Assembly (NCBI GenBank): GCA_004352715.1
Contig: SCFE01000117.1
Location: 200,272-264,271 of the forward strand
Reading direction: 5' to 3'
Length of the DNA: 64,000 nt
Source of the DNA: Hofstenia miamia
Taxonomy: Eukaryota; Xenacoelomorpha; Acoela
Within the stretch, counting starts at the first letter, position 1, and the number at the start of each line of letters is the position of its first letter. A model generated the notes under the pieces. It did no database searches and had not been told where the DNA came from. It saw only the letters and a list, made by a program, of their open reading frames with translations. Shown here one piece after another: positions 62,222-63,944 of this stretch. A program made the position numbers and the translations under genes.

Positions 62222-63944
62222 TTATTTATCTATATATATATATATATATATATAAGATGAAAACACCTCACTCTTTCTAATTGTCAATGTAAGATATTTT
62301 CTGCATATAAATACTTGAAAATTTATGCATATCTTTCTTGTTATTGCCTTCATACCTTTCGCACCTAAGTTCCATTAAATATCAGTATTCAAAAATTCAT
62401 TAAAATCTGGCAATATTTTGAATTGTGTTGAAATCAAATTTATTTCTTTATTCACGGGTTTCTCAACCGTAATAATTAAGTTCTACTAATTTCTATTCCT
62501 AAAACACTATTCGAATTAACCTTCTATTTTATACCCCCATTTACCATTAAATCAGATTATAGCATGATTAATCGTCAGAATGTGACATTTTTGTAATTTC
62601 TTCGTTGCTGAGTTTTAATTGGTTATCACAATATTTTGTTTGGAATCTCTAAAGAGTGCATCCTACAAAGTTTGTGTAAATTTGGTTTTAATCCATGCTT
62701 CAATCTTTCCTTTATGATTTAAGGTGTGTTACATTAGCTACTAAAATCAAATAGTACAATTATATTGTCATTGAATAAAGACCTGAACAACTCAACATTA
62801 CTGTTCCACAATTTCTTTGTCAGGGCTCATACTTGGGGTCACTTTTGTGTAACATTCTGTCCCGCAGTTCAAAAAAGGAACATGGGAATGTTTCGAGAAT
62901 GAACTTTCATCATCTTTGAAAACACCATCACAATGTCCCAGCATATGACTTGTACATATAATAAATTTATTTGGCGTAAAAAACTGCATTATATATAGTA
63001 GATTATGTCTTTTCCTTTCCATAGTTAATTAATCTTGCTCAAAAGGCATAAAATTAGTAAATTTAAGCGGAGTATAACTGAGAATAATCTAAGTTGAATT
63101 TTGACGAATTTACCAATTTTAAGATAGTACGTTATGCTGTAGTTAGTCATTACTTAAAATCATCTAATTCAACTAATTTTACTTTAGCGGAGTGACACAA
63201 ATGGCGGTGGAGTATTAATGACAGTAGTTACAGGACAGTCAGCATGGCTTCTGCAAGACATGAAGGATGAAGAAGTTATCAACAGGTGTATGAGTGTTTT
63301 GACCAAAATTTTCCCAGACGAGGTAACATACTTGCGTTATACGTATTTCATAATTAATATTTCGTCAGTTCCTTTCATATTTTTGAATGCAGTGGTTTTG
63401 CAATGGTCACGTTTATAGTTTCAAGTTAACGTTTTACTTCGCACTCCCTACATATTCATTAGAGATTATTGCATGCGCATCTTTTGTGGTTTATTCGGGA
63501 TCTCGCTTTAGCACTTGCAGATATGCAATGCCACTGATATTCCGTCGTTGAACAAAATTGGAATGAAGAGACTTACAATTATGTGGAATATTAATGTTTT
63601 ATTAGATGTTTAGATTTTAATTTTTTTGCATATTCGGTAGATTTCATTTGATCAACGACATACAATAAGAGAATTATTGTATTAGTTGGACGAATTTATT
63701 ATTTTATCACGTGATGTGATCTTCTTCAAAATAATGTCAGAAAAGTTTGTCATTTTGAAAGAATTGTGTGCTTAGTGTGAACTTTTAGCCACATCTTCCA
63801 TGGCCTTCGTATTATTTCGTTAGTCGCTGGTCAGGCAAGAAGCATATCAACATGGCGTATAGTTTTGTCAAGACCGGATGCAATGAGGATGCGTACGACA
63901 TCATCGCAGAAACCATCTCTAACAAAGTTTTCTTTGCAGGAGAG
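3026..63944 (+). CDS. KDM1B: KDM1B (LSD2) lysine-specific histone demethylase, 14 exons, 3' end outside window
   Basis: This is the FAD-dependent amine oxidase that removes mono- and dimethyl marks from histone H3 lysine 4 in the nucleus. Exons 1-14 splice to 767 codons; the human protein is 822 residues. Order: C4H2C2 zinc finger (about residues 37-85), CW zinc finger (about 100-165), linker, SWIRM (about 300-370), then the amine-oxidase domain with the FAD-binding GGGMAG glycine motif and LEAHDR. The lysine that contacts flavin in this family is kept ([15 protein letters not shown]). The paired zinc fingers with CW domain distinguish LSD2 from LSD1. Exons 7 and 8 are on the opposite strand, inside a contig flanked by 1000-N gaps (see findings). 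Introns range from 46 bp to more than 7 kb. The final roughly 25-30 residues, with the last FAD-contact segment (family AGEATxxxxxxTVxGA), are missing because the window ends. Confidence 0.93.
3239..3328 (+). CDS. KDM1B: KDM1B exon 2 (second half of C4H2C2 zinc finger)
   Basis: After the acceptor TTATTTAG, the exon encodes [20 protein letters not shown], then [10 protein letters not shown]. It aligns with the family RWYHLSCGEHFCNECFD block and provides one cysteine, both histidines and the last two cysteines of the finger. The donor GTAAGT at 3329 is a textbook site. Ends in phase 2. Confidence 0.9.
3329..4309. other. Intron 2, left part
   Basis: Intronic sequence between exon 2 and the DD37E transposon. 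Nothing recognised. Intron 2 continues on the other side of the element to 6670. Confidence 0.6.
4310..6099 (+). mobile_element. Tc1/mariner element, DD37E type, with 28-bp TIRs and TA target site
   Basis: Terminal inverted repeats 4310-4337 and 6072-6099 match at 27 of 28 positions; the left one begins ACGGGTGATGACTAAAAATT. Each end is flanked by TA (4308-4309, 6100-6101), the expected duplication for this superfamily. The element sits in KDM1B intron 2. Its 1.79 kb length is inflated by two internal near-duplicates, each joined at a single N (4863, 5581), probably an assembly artefact; the true element is likely about 1.3 kb. Confidence 0.9.
4482..5965 (+). pseudogene. DD37E transposase, disrupted
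   Basis: The N-terminal helix-turn-helix region ([20 protein letters not shown]) appears twice, at 4482 and 4864, separated by an N. The catalytic half runs 5258-5965: first aspartate in VMDDESYF, second in [10 protein letters not shown], and the third acidic residue is the glutamate of LRPIENFWG. There are 37 residues between the second and third, hence DD37E. The [10 protein letters not shown] segment is also duplicated, around N 5581. Frames break near 5095 and between the HTH and catalytic halves. Family placement rests on motif spacing; activity is unlikely for the copy as assembled. Confidence 0.85.
6100..6670. other. Intron 2, right part
   Basis: AT-rich intronic sequence ending in the acceptor ATATTTAG at 6670. 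No feature seen. Confidence 0.6.
6671..6896 (+). CDS. KDM1B: KDM1B exon 3 (CW-type zinc finger)
   Basis: Encodes the linker and the CW finger: [19 protein letters not shown], then [12 protein letters not shown]. The CW signature (W-x2-C, C-x-KWR) is clear, and this finger marks LSD2 rather than LSD1. Oddity: the third and fourth cysteines are only two residues apart (C-A-Q-C), whereas vertebrate KDM1B has a longer loop there. Enters in phase 2, leaves in phase 0, donor GTATTT. Confidence 0.92.
7173..7344 (+). CDS. KDM1B: KDM1B exon 4 (linker helices)
   Basis: After TTTATTTAG the exon reads [10 protein letters not shown]..., then [20 protein letters not shown] and GLSPSS. It matches the family LL(K/R)(D/E)S-AAP-L-AY(Y/F)PD-VG(M/L)SPS segment between the CW finger and SWIRM. 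The tail is Ser/Asn/Lys-rich and variable. Ends in phase 1 at donor GTACTT. Confidence 0.9.
7345..8173. other. Intron 4
   Basis: 829 bp of AT-rich intron with no recognised element; acceptor TTATTTAG at 8173. Confidence 0.6.
8174..8409 (+). CDS. KDM1B: KDM1B exon 5 (linker into SWIRM)
   Basis: Carries the strongly conserved block [19 protein letters not shown], then [20 protein letters not shown] and AMWHLDPT. This segment precedes and begins the SWIRM domain in LSD2. Enters in phase 1, leaves in phase 0 at donor GTAATG. Confidence 0.93.
8410..9421. other. Intron 5, left part
   Basis: AT-rich intron up to the hAT-like element. Short open frames only; nothing recognised. Confidence 0.55.
9422..10749. 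mobile_element. hAT-like non-autonomous element with 8-bp target duplication
   Basis: The left end CAGGGAGGGGATAAATAAG and the right end, reverse-complemented (CAAGGAGCCGATAAATAAA), are imperfect inverted repeats. Flanking 8-mers gtgatcag (9414-9421) and gtgatcaa (10750-10757) match at 7 of 8. Both subterminal regions are crowded with ACTTATTT / AAATAAGT words, about 100 bp each side. No transposase is seen. The middle holds a (TA)n tract and a 125-N gap, so internal content is partly unknown. Confidence 0.65.
10299..10423. other. Assembly gap, 125 N, inside (TA)n
   Basis: A run of 125 N with (TA)n on both sides. Open frames through it are artefacts. Confidence 0.98.
11160..11433 (+). CDS. 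KDM1B: KDM1B exon 6 (SWIRM end and FAD-binding start)
   Basis: Encodes the second half of SWIRM ([19 protein letters not shown]), then the dinucleotide-binding fold opening the oxidase domain: [17 protein letters not shown], then [17 protein letters not shown] is the G-x-G-x-x-G loop, and the glutamate of LEAHDR is the ribose ligand position. Acceptor CTTTTATAG, donor GTATAA at 11434, phase 1. The next exon in protein order is on the minus strand at 22950. Confidence 0.95.
11434..12234. other. Intron 6, left part
   Basis: AT-rich intron ending in a (TA)n tract and the gap. A TTAACCCGTTACCCC word at 11763-11777 resembles a piggyBac-type end, but no partner end is visible. Confidence 0.4.
12235..13234. 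other. Scaffold gap, exactly 1000 N
   Basis: A round-number gap between two (TA)n tracts, typical of a scaffolding join of unknown size. It is the left boundary of the contig that appears inverted. Confidence 0.98.
13261..15541. other. Non-coding stretch
   Basis: No gene recognised. At 14161 the word CAGTGGTTCTCAAACAGG is a classic hAT terminal sequence, but no matching right end was found, so only a solitary hAT end can be claimed. Confidence 0.4.
15542..15813. mobile_element. Short hAT-like MITE (272 bp)
   Basis: Begins CAGGCAGGTTAGG and ends so that the reverse complement reads CAGGGCCGTGACTAAG. Flanking 8-mers gtcatgag (15534-15541) and gtcataag (15814-15821) agree at 7 of 8. The interior is G-rich near the right end. 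Classification rests on CAG...CTG ends and the 8-bp duplication; the terminal repeats are degraded. Confidence 0.6.
15822..17996. other. Non-coding stretch
   Basis: No gene. A CAGTGGCATAACTAAC word at about 16565 looks like another solitary hAT end. Otherwise AT-rich unique-looking DNA. Confidence 0.4.
17997..18596. mobile_element. TIR element (600 bp), probably hAT-like
   Basis: The left end CAGAGACCGTAAATTTAAGT is matched by the right end, reverse-complemented (CAGAGACCGTAATTTTAAGT), an almost perfect 20-bp inverted repeat. Further AAGTAA words cluster inside both ends. The flanking 8-mers (gccattga, ttaatcaa) do not match well, so the target duplication is unconfirmed. No transposase recognised. 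Confidence 0.6.
18750..18943. mobile_element. Short hAT-like MITE (194 bp)
   Basis: The left end CAGTGGGGTACGCACGG and the right end, reverse-complemented (CAGGGGTGTACCCAGG), form imperfect inverted repeats. Flanking 8-mers acttcaaa (18742-18749) and acttgaaa (18944-18951) agree at 7 of 8. Non-coding. Confidence 0.65.
18952..22076. other. Non-coding stretch
   Basis: No recognised gene. The region 19430-19700 is less AT-rich than its surroundings and keeps a 118-codon frame open on the + strand (19350-19706), but the translation has no domain I recognise and no clear splice context. Left unassigned. Confidence 0.45.
22077..22248 (-). CDS. KDM1B: KDM1B exon 8 (oxidase domain), on the minus strand
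   Basis: Read from 22248 to 22077: [19 protein letters not shown], then [19 protein letters not shown] and DDVSLG. It matches the family segment ending in FNALLDVVxEWR...DVPLG. Acceptor ATTTTAG before 22248, donor GTATGT after 22077, phase 1. The hanging base joins the AT of exon 9 at 47792 to make the Asp of LGDKLLELL. The strand is opposite to exons 1-6 and 9-14. Confidence 0.93.
22249..22846. other. Intron between KDM1B exons 7 and 8
   Basis: 598 bp of AT-rich intron, read on the minus strand from the donor GTAAGT (22846-22841) to the acceptor at 22249-22250. Contains a short (TA)n at about 22373-22384. No other feature. Confidence 0.7.
22847..22950 (-). CDS. KDM1B: KDM1B exon 7 (FAD-binding loop), on the minus strand
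   Basis: Read from 22950 to 22847: [20 protein letters not shown], then [15 protein letters not shown], matching the family GGRVWDDKSF...GAQIVNG-INNPVALM block. Acceptor CTCTAG, donor GTAAGT. Its first two bases complete the split glycine codon left by exon 6 (phase 1), then GGC CGT follows. Phase 0 at its end. Opposite strand to exon 6. Confidence 0.94.
22951..23506. other. Non-coding with (TA)n microsatellite
   Basis: A (TA)n tract of about 40 bp lies at 23285-23326. The rest is AT-rich sequence without recognisable features. Confidence 0.6.
23507..23935. repeat. Dispersed repeat rich in GATTTAAATC palindromes
   Basis: Starts near CAGTGTTGGGAAAAAATCC and contains at least four direct copies of an (A/T)AAATCGGA(T/C)TTTTTTxATTT unit at 23525-23625. 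More GATTTAAATC-type palindromes follow at 23840-23930, in the opposite sense. The overall form is a non-autonomous DNA element with subterminal repeats; family uncertain. Related fragments appear at 45810-45850 and 46870-46885. Confidence 0.55.
23936..26648. other. Non-coding stretch
   Basis: AT-rich sequence with short frames only; no domains, arrays or transposon ends recognised. Confidence 0.5.
26649..26933 (+). CDS. RING-finger protein, one exon
   Basis: After the acceptor AATTTTAG, an ATG at 26653 opens [15 protein letters not shown]..., then [15 protein letters not shown] and [13 protein letters not shown]. The cysteine/histidine pattern C-x2-C, C-G-H-x2-C-x2-C, C-P-I-C is a C3HC4 RING, the fold of ubiquitin E3 ligases. 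The placement at the extreme N-terminus and the exon length resemble TRIM/RNF-type proteins. The reading frame passes a donor at 26934 (GTCAGT) and then runs into a (TA)n tract, so the exon probably ends at 26933 after the Ser/Pro-rich tail. No downstream exon is visible. It is on the strand opposite to KDM1B exons 7-8, so it is nested in KDM1B intron 6. Confidence 0.8.
26966..27082. repeat. (TA)n microsatellite with interruptions
   Basis: Long alternating TA with a few C/T breaks, just 3' of the RING exon. Confidence 0.9.
27083..29230. other. Non-coding with old transposon ends
   Basis: At 28350 a TA followed by CAGTGAACCCCCACTATTAG resembles a pogo/Tigger end without a visible partner. At about 28618-28640 GACCCCGATTGAGAATCAC resembles the right end of a common hAT family. 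Both are single ends only. (TA)n at 28915-28928. Confidence 0.4.
29231..29668. mobile_element. hAT-like MITE (438 bp) with perfect 8-bp target duplication
   Basis: The left end CAGAGTTAGAACCGGGTC and the right end, reverse-complemented (CAAAGCTGGAACCGGGCC), are inverted repeats. Both sides carry gttactat exactly (29223-29230, 29669-29676). The ends belong to the same CAGAGTTGGAACCGG family as the MITE at 39994-40608. Non-coding. Confidence 0.8.
29677..32085. other. Non-coding with degraded repeats
   Basis: 29730-29830 and 30970-31235 hold GC-richer islands with recurring GGCTCG(G/T/C)-type words (for example CTCGGCTCG at 30993 and GGCTCGGCTTG at 31223), which look like old MITEs. No ends could be paired with confidence. 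Confidence 0.35.
32086..32295. repeat. Dispersed repeat of the CAGACCTCCG ... TTGGCGGAGGTAAT type
   Basis: Begins GCACTCGGAGAGCGCAGACC and ends CCTCCTTGGCGGAGGTAAT. In between are an ACACCAAAATTTAATGGATT segment and a run of ACAGACAAAC words. I know very similar sequences as abundant short repeats in fish, echinoderms and other marine animals; this is from memory, not a search. The ends are partly complementary (GACCTCCG / CGGAGGT), which would suit a small TIR element. Confidence 0.6.
32296..33972. other. Non-coding stretch
   Basis: No gene or repeat recognised. A short stretch at 32720-32800 is less AT-rich but has no coding signal. Confidence 0.5.
33973..34030. repeat. Short near-perfect hairpin (25-bp arms, 8-nt loop)
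   Basis: Left arm 33973-33997 (CGAAGTGACGATCACAAAGA...) and right arm 34006-34030 are reverse complements except at two positions, with an 8-nt spacer TGCGCATT. GC content of the arms is above the surroundings. It may be the core of a foldback transposon or a small structured RNA; neither is shown. Confidence 0.75.
34031..35369. other. Non-coding stretch
   Basis: No recognised gene. Short frames near 34350-34750 on both strands lack domains. Confidence 0.45.
35370..35595 (+). mobile_element. LINE endonuclease fragment at the contig end
   Basis: Translation gives [34 protein letters not shown] and, after frame changes, [17 protein letters not shown]. These match the ETWL...LxPxGY...RPxGRGGG and IYRPPxPxxxxFL blocks of CR1-like LINE endonucleases. 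Several frameshifts; cut by the (TA)n tract and gap at 35610. Confidence 0.6.
35610..36609. other. Scaffold gap, exactly 1000 N
   Basis: Second round-number gap, between (TA)n tracts; right boundary of the contig that appears inverted. Confidence 0.98.
36610..37798. other. Non-coding intron sequence
   Basis: Starts in a (TA)n tract. A 116-codon frame at 37072-37422 shows no domain and is probably chance. Confidence 0.5.
37807..38159. mobile_element. hAT-like MITE (353 bp) with CGAGTT-rich ends
   Basis: The left end CACGGTTATCGAGTCGAG and the right end, reverse-complemented (CAGGGTTTTCGAGTACTC), are imperfect inverted repeats. Flanks ctgtaagc (37799-37806) and ttgtaagc (38160-38167) agree at 7 of 8. 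The interior contains many (C)GAGTT words. Confidence 0.7.
38822..40040 (+). pseudogene. hAT transposase remnant (DUF4371/ZMYM-like type)
   Basis: A scattered start ([16 protein letters not shown] at about 38822) leads after frame breaks into an open stretch, 38955-39420: [10 protein letters not shown]-type lead, then [20 protein letters not shown] (catalytic-type Asp in a D-x-T-x-D context) and [18 protein letters not shown], matching the RGQGYDNGxNMxGxxxGVQ block of hAT elements. A TAG at about 39420 interrupts it, then the same frame continues into the 192-bp repeats. The C-terminal dimerisation part is absent. Dead copy. Confidence 0.85.
39467..40042 (+). repeat. Three tandem copies of a 192-bp unit
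   Basis: Unit boundaries recur at 39481, 39673 and 39865 (ATATGAATCAGCAGATGAAG), exactly 192 bp apart, so the frame stays open at 64 codons per unit. Copies are nearly identical (copy 1 has GAACGTCAAAAG, copies 2-3 GAACGCCAAAAG). Each unit joins hAT coding sequence to the first part of the MITE end (CAGAGTTGGAACCGGCCG), so the triplication happened after the MITE inserted. Confidence 0.9.
39994..40608. mobile_element. hAT MITE nested in the hAT transposase
   Basis: The left end CAGAGTTGGAACCGGCC and the right end, reverse-complemented (CATAGTTGGAACCGTCC), are inverted repeats. Flanks gttcaaca (39986-39993) and gtttaaca (40609-40616) agree at 7 of 8. Length 615 bp; non-coding. Confidence 0.85.
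40763..41093. other. Non-coding with (ATT)n
   Basis: A short ATT microsatellite at 40797-40817; otherwise nothing recognised. Confidence 0.6.
41094..41547. mobile_element. Probable hAT-like MITE with ACCGGCC motifs (454 bp)
   Basis: Starts CAGAGTTGCACACCGGCC, the same terminal family as 39994-40608, and is bounded by exact 8-mers ggtttaag (41086-41093 and 41548-41555). The right end (CGGCCGGCCTAA) does not pair well with the left, so the element is degraded or rearranged. It contains a direct repeat of about 60 bp (period 62) at 41159-41272, each copy ending in CAGAGTTCCACACCGGCCG. Confidence 0.55.
41556..42739. other. Non-coding stretch
   Basis: No gene or transposon end recognised. Confidence 0.5.
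42740..43000 (+). mobile_element. Possible retroelement-derived ORF fragment
   Basis: A frame at 42752-42994 reads [19 protein letters not shown] with a highly basic remainder. The [13 protein letters not shown] block recurs, as far as I remember, at the C-terminal side of some non-LTR retrotransposon polyproteins. Base composition is less AT-rich than the flanks. No other retroelement domain is adjacent, so this is tentative. Confidence 0.35.
43200..43430 (-). mobile_element. LINE 3'-region fragment (tentative)
   Basis: Minus-strand translation just below 43430 gives [20 protein letters not shown], then [12 protein letters not shown], resembling the LVxSxLxYGxxxWG...LxxLQ segment downstream of LINE reverse transcriptase domains. 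Frames then break. Confidence 0.45.
43440..47791. other. Long non-coding stretch of the intron before exon 9
   Basis: No coding exon recognised. Hints of old elements: a hAT-type right end at about 44638-44653 (reverse complement CAGAGATGGCCATGAC) and GATTTAAAT-type repeats at 45810-45850 and 46870-46885. The palindromic word CCTCAATGGGAC...GAGG is at 46018. None could be paired into a full element. Confidence 0.4.
47792..47844 (+). CDS. KDM1B: KDM1B exon 9
   Basis: A short exon: AT plus [17 protein letters not shown]. Its first two bases complete an Asp codon with the last base of exon 8 (minus strand, 22077), continuing DVSLG into DKLLELL as in the family LGEKIEEIY. Acceptor ATTTTAG, donor GTCAGT. 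Phase agreement across the inverted contig is the key evidence. Confidence 0.85.
47845..48376. other. Intron 9 with (TA)n and a 15-N gap
   Basis: A (TA)n tract at about 48203-48231 leads into 15 N (48233-48247). No other feature. Confidence 0.7.
48377..49742. mobile_element. Unclassified DNA transposon with ~35-bp TIRs and subterminal repeats
   Basis: The left arm (48377-48411, ATGAAGACCACAGGGGAAAA...) and right arm (49709-49742) are reverse complements with few mismatches. Further (G)GAAAAAxxAGTGATGTC words repeat inside both ends (48486, 48540, 49499 inverted sense unclear). Encodes the ORF at 48550-49302. No clear target duplication, partly because (TA)n abuts the right end. Superfamily not identified. 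Confidence 0.65.
48550..49302 (+). pseudogene. Transposon ORF fragment with a [14 protein letters not shown] motif
   Basis: The frame is open from about 48550 through [20 protein letters not shown], then [10 protein letters not shown] and [11 protein letters not shown]. The block V-x-F/Y-PxRGHS(Y/F)xxCDRD is familiar from uncharacterised transposon-encoded proteins of invertebrates, where it lies near the C-terminus; I cannot name the superfamily. A 219-bp segment (48765-48983) is repeated as 48985-49203 across the single N at 48984. No start codon in context, and the N-terminal catalytic part is missing. Confidence 0.65.
49770..49800. repeat. (TA)n microsatellite
   Basis: Alternating TA of about 30 bp directly outside the right end of the preceding element. 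Confidence 0.9.
50228..50601. mobile_element. 112-bp inverted repeat with hammerhead-like cores; Penelope-like element suspected
   Basis: Arms 50228-50339 and 50490-50601 are essentially perfect reverse complements, separated by 150 bp. Each arm contains CTGACGAAGC...GTAGCGAAAC, close to the conserved boxes of a type I hammerhead ribozyme (CUGANGA and GAAA). GACGAAGC-x-GCGAAACATGT sequences are typical of terminal repeats of some retroelements, notably Penelope-like ones; no coding part is present here. The 133 bp after N 50602 repeat the spacer (50366-50498) and so look like an assembly overlap. Confidence 0.55.
50521..50554 (+). ncRNA. Candidate hammerhead ribozyme motif (degenerate)
   Basis: Boxes CTGACGA and GAAA enclose GCTA...TAGC, which can form helix II. 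TGCA before and TGCG after can form helix I, and AC(AT)GT after GAAA can form a two-pair helix III followed by the U at the cleavage position. The flaw is one extra A between the first box and helix II. The same sequence occurs inverted at 50275-50308. Structure is inferred by eye; function is not shown. Confidence 0.35.
50740..52173. other. Intron 9, right part
   Basis: AT-rich intron ending with acceptor GTATTTAG before exon 10. No other feature recognised. Confidence 0.5.
52174..52242 (+). CDS. KDM1B: KDM1B exon 10
   Basis: Encodes [20 protein letters not shown] then LFQ, matching the highly conserved QFHLxNLEYxCGSxLxxVS segment of LSD-type oxidases. Phase 0 at both ends, donor GTACGA. 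Confidence 0.95.
52444..52893. mobile_element. pogo/Tigger-like MITE (450 bp), TA target site
   Basis: The left end CAGTAGAACTCACCCTCTAT and the right end, reverse-complemented (CAGTAGACCTCCTCTATAGT), are inverted repeats flanked by TA on both sides. Multiple CTATAATGAA words follow inside the left end, a usual trait of this group. No transposase. It lies in KDM1B intron 10. Confidence 0.8.
53280..54070 (+). pseudogene. Tc1-like transposase remnant
   Basis: The broken reading frames keep FSDEAIFQV at about 53590, [13 protein letters not shown] at 53700 and [19 protein letters not shown] at 53782, in the place of the Tc1 DNxPCHxxxxVxxWxxxxxV block. A degraded WxxSP...E segment follows at about 53855. 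Stops and frameshifts are frequent. The upstream part contains helix-turn-helix-like traces ([17 protein letters not shown]). No TIRs were paired. Confidence 0.65.
54071..55150. other. Non-coding stretch in intron 10
   Basis: AT-rich with a GC-richer island at 54770-54910 (no coding signal). Nothing recognised. Confidence 0.5.
55158..55163 (-). promoter_or_regulatory. Polyadenylation signal AATAAA of the CTLD gene
   Basis: AATAAA on the minus strand about 95 nt beyond the stop codon of the C-type-lectin-like gene, at a normal distance for a short 3' UTR. Confidence 0.6.
55257..56882 (-). CDS. Triple C-type-lectin-like domain membrane/secreted protein, single exon
   Basis: 541 codons uninterrupted. 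After a 28-residue head comes a hydrophobic segment ([17 protein letters not shown], about residues 29-46), either a signal peptide or a type II membrane anchor. Three C-type-lectin-like domains follow at about 83-215, 245-377 and 395-530. Each opens with a C-x(4-6)-CYC pair ([31 protein letters not shown]), has a W(I/L)(G/A)A-type core (WIGAYR, IGATN, WLAATD), and closes with a C...C pair (NCLIK...APC...FAICK, LCLIR...TPC...ALCTF, NCLVL...ETC...MICEI). No EPN, QPD or WND calcium-site motifs are seen, so sugar binding by the classic site is unlikely. Role could be recognition or adhesion; this is inference. It lies wholly within KDM1B intron 10 on the other strand. The ATG at 56882 is the first in frame. 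Confidence 0.88.
   Translation of the reverse strand: MLLNNWTETVLENYYFLKASEWFTANRLHLFLVILLITTSINFVSIRDVELVAEAEENEIAIMKAEHSNVYISINTSLDVISNCKDVVCYAEKCYCLTTKFGNWFEMKNICQSLFNGKGQLAIFSSILEWNEFNIIARSSSIRSRYMWIGAYRLNDSNNINWIDNSKYQQGFYSLTTYDNLYPTNCLIKGRGNWVQPAPCRIYFRKFPYFAICKRKMEKAFDNLKNIDNLKQFNTTTRKYLKRVCEKFSCNKKNCYCYTRFISGLYNWHDAHYRCDYELGFDGLVWFEDIHEQSYVINLGENLHGMIGATNLLAEDEWMWFEEKKGISQNEFQWEKNYERNRLCLIRYKVRENKGHLLETPCSAYYPALCTFSGRLESTEEQRIRVSDSRSLAKKCKYFFCNKYSKCYCITSSRDQWHDALEFCFGIDNAKGAVIENTEELEFLLNKIEDFEFASFWLAATDFLHKFQFSWMSGNGISQSIMNLKNASGYSDYVAYSGYDNCLVLIPGFKYIIVETCGSYNRMICEINEKDVLNYLSQDEF
56883..58704. other. Non-coding stretch upstream of the CTLD gene
   Basis: Should hold the CTLD promoter (reading leftward), but no clear core element was identified. 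No repeats recognised. Confidence 0.5.
58705..58815. repeat. Tandem duplication, 2 x 56 bp
   Basis: TTAGTGCATGCATACATTAC at 58705 recurs at 58761, and the two units are identical up to the TATACGGC end. A recent small duplication, or an assembly slip. Confidence 0.9.
58816..60057. other. Intron 10, right part
   Basis: AT-rich. A 112-codon frame (59066-59404) is rich in Phe/Leu/Ile and has no recognisable domain, so it is left uncalled. Acceptor ATTATTTAG at 60057. Confidence 0.5.
60058..60264 (+). CDS. KDM1B: KDM1B exon 11 (substrate/FAD domain)
   Basis: Encodes [20 protein letters not shown], then [16 protein letters not shown] and [21 protein letters not shown]. It matches the QVSARSWD-NE-F-QFAG-H-LLTPGY block and the following strand pair. 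Phase 0 at both ends. The donor is GTCGAT at 60265, only 30 bp before a mariner insertion. Confidence 0.95.
60295..61597 (-). mobile_element. mariner-type transposon with ~110-120-bp TIRs, inside KDM1B intron 11
   Basis: Ends begin CCTAGTGTATCATTATGTTG on both sides in inverted orientation, and similarity continues for about 120 bp (60295-60416 against 61597-61487) with a short indel. TA flanks both ends (60293-60294, 61598-61599). Length 1303 bp is normal for a full mariner. Removing it would leave an intron of about 266 bp. The transposase inside is on the minus strand and frameshifted. Confidence 0.92.
60402..61458 (-). pseudogene. mariner-like transposase, frameshifted
   Basis: Starts [20 protein letters not shown] at 61458, then shifts frame at about 61300 and again near 60870. 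The DNA-binding part is followed by the catalytic motifs: [20 protein letters not shown] (first Asp), [19 protein letters not shown] (second Asp) and [16 protein letters not shown] (third Asp), with 36 residues between the second and third. The total of about 352 codons is family-normal. Two frameshifts make this copy inactive as assembled. The stop lies inside the terminal repeat. Confidence 0.9.
61836..62075 (+). CDS. KDM1B: KDM1B exon 12 (oxidase domain with conserved lysine)
   Basis: Encodes [20 protein letters not shown], then [20 protein letters not shown] and [19 protein letters not shown]. It matches the VTVPLxxLxKGxIxFxPPL and NSLGAGxxEKxxLxFxxRFW blocks of LSD enzymes. The lysine in VEKVALKF is the residue that holds water at the flavin N5 in this family. 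Acceptor CGTTTAG, donor GTAAGC, phase 0. Confidence 0.96.
62076..63187. other. Intron 12 with (TA)n
   Basis: Interrupted (TA)n at 62190-62255; the remainder is AT-rich with nothing recognised. Acceptor ACTTTAG at 63187. Confidence 0.7.
63188..63322 (+). CDS. KDM1B: KDM1B exon 13
   Basis: Encodes [20 protein letters not shown], then [18 protein letters not shown] and TKIFPDE. It aligns with the HSVLMSVIAGEAV...LDDKxVLxxCMxxLRxLF stretch. Phase 0 at both ends, donor GTAACA. Confidence 0.92.
63323..63788. other. Intron 13
   Basis: 466 bp of intron, nothing recognised; acceptor ACTTTTAG at 63788. Confidence 0.7.
63789..63944 (+). CDS. KDM1B: KDM1B exon 14 (C-terminal FAD-binding region begins)
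   Basis: Encodes [20 protein letters not shown], then [20 protein letters not shown] and [12 protein letters not shown], matching the V-(T/S)-RW...AYSFVKTG...YDIIAE...VFFAGE block. VFFAGE is the last FAD contact strand before the family's final (A)TxxxxPxTVxGAxxSG segment, which lies beyond the window. Donor GTAAAT at 63945, phase 0. Confidence 0.95.
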
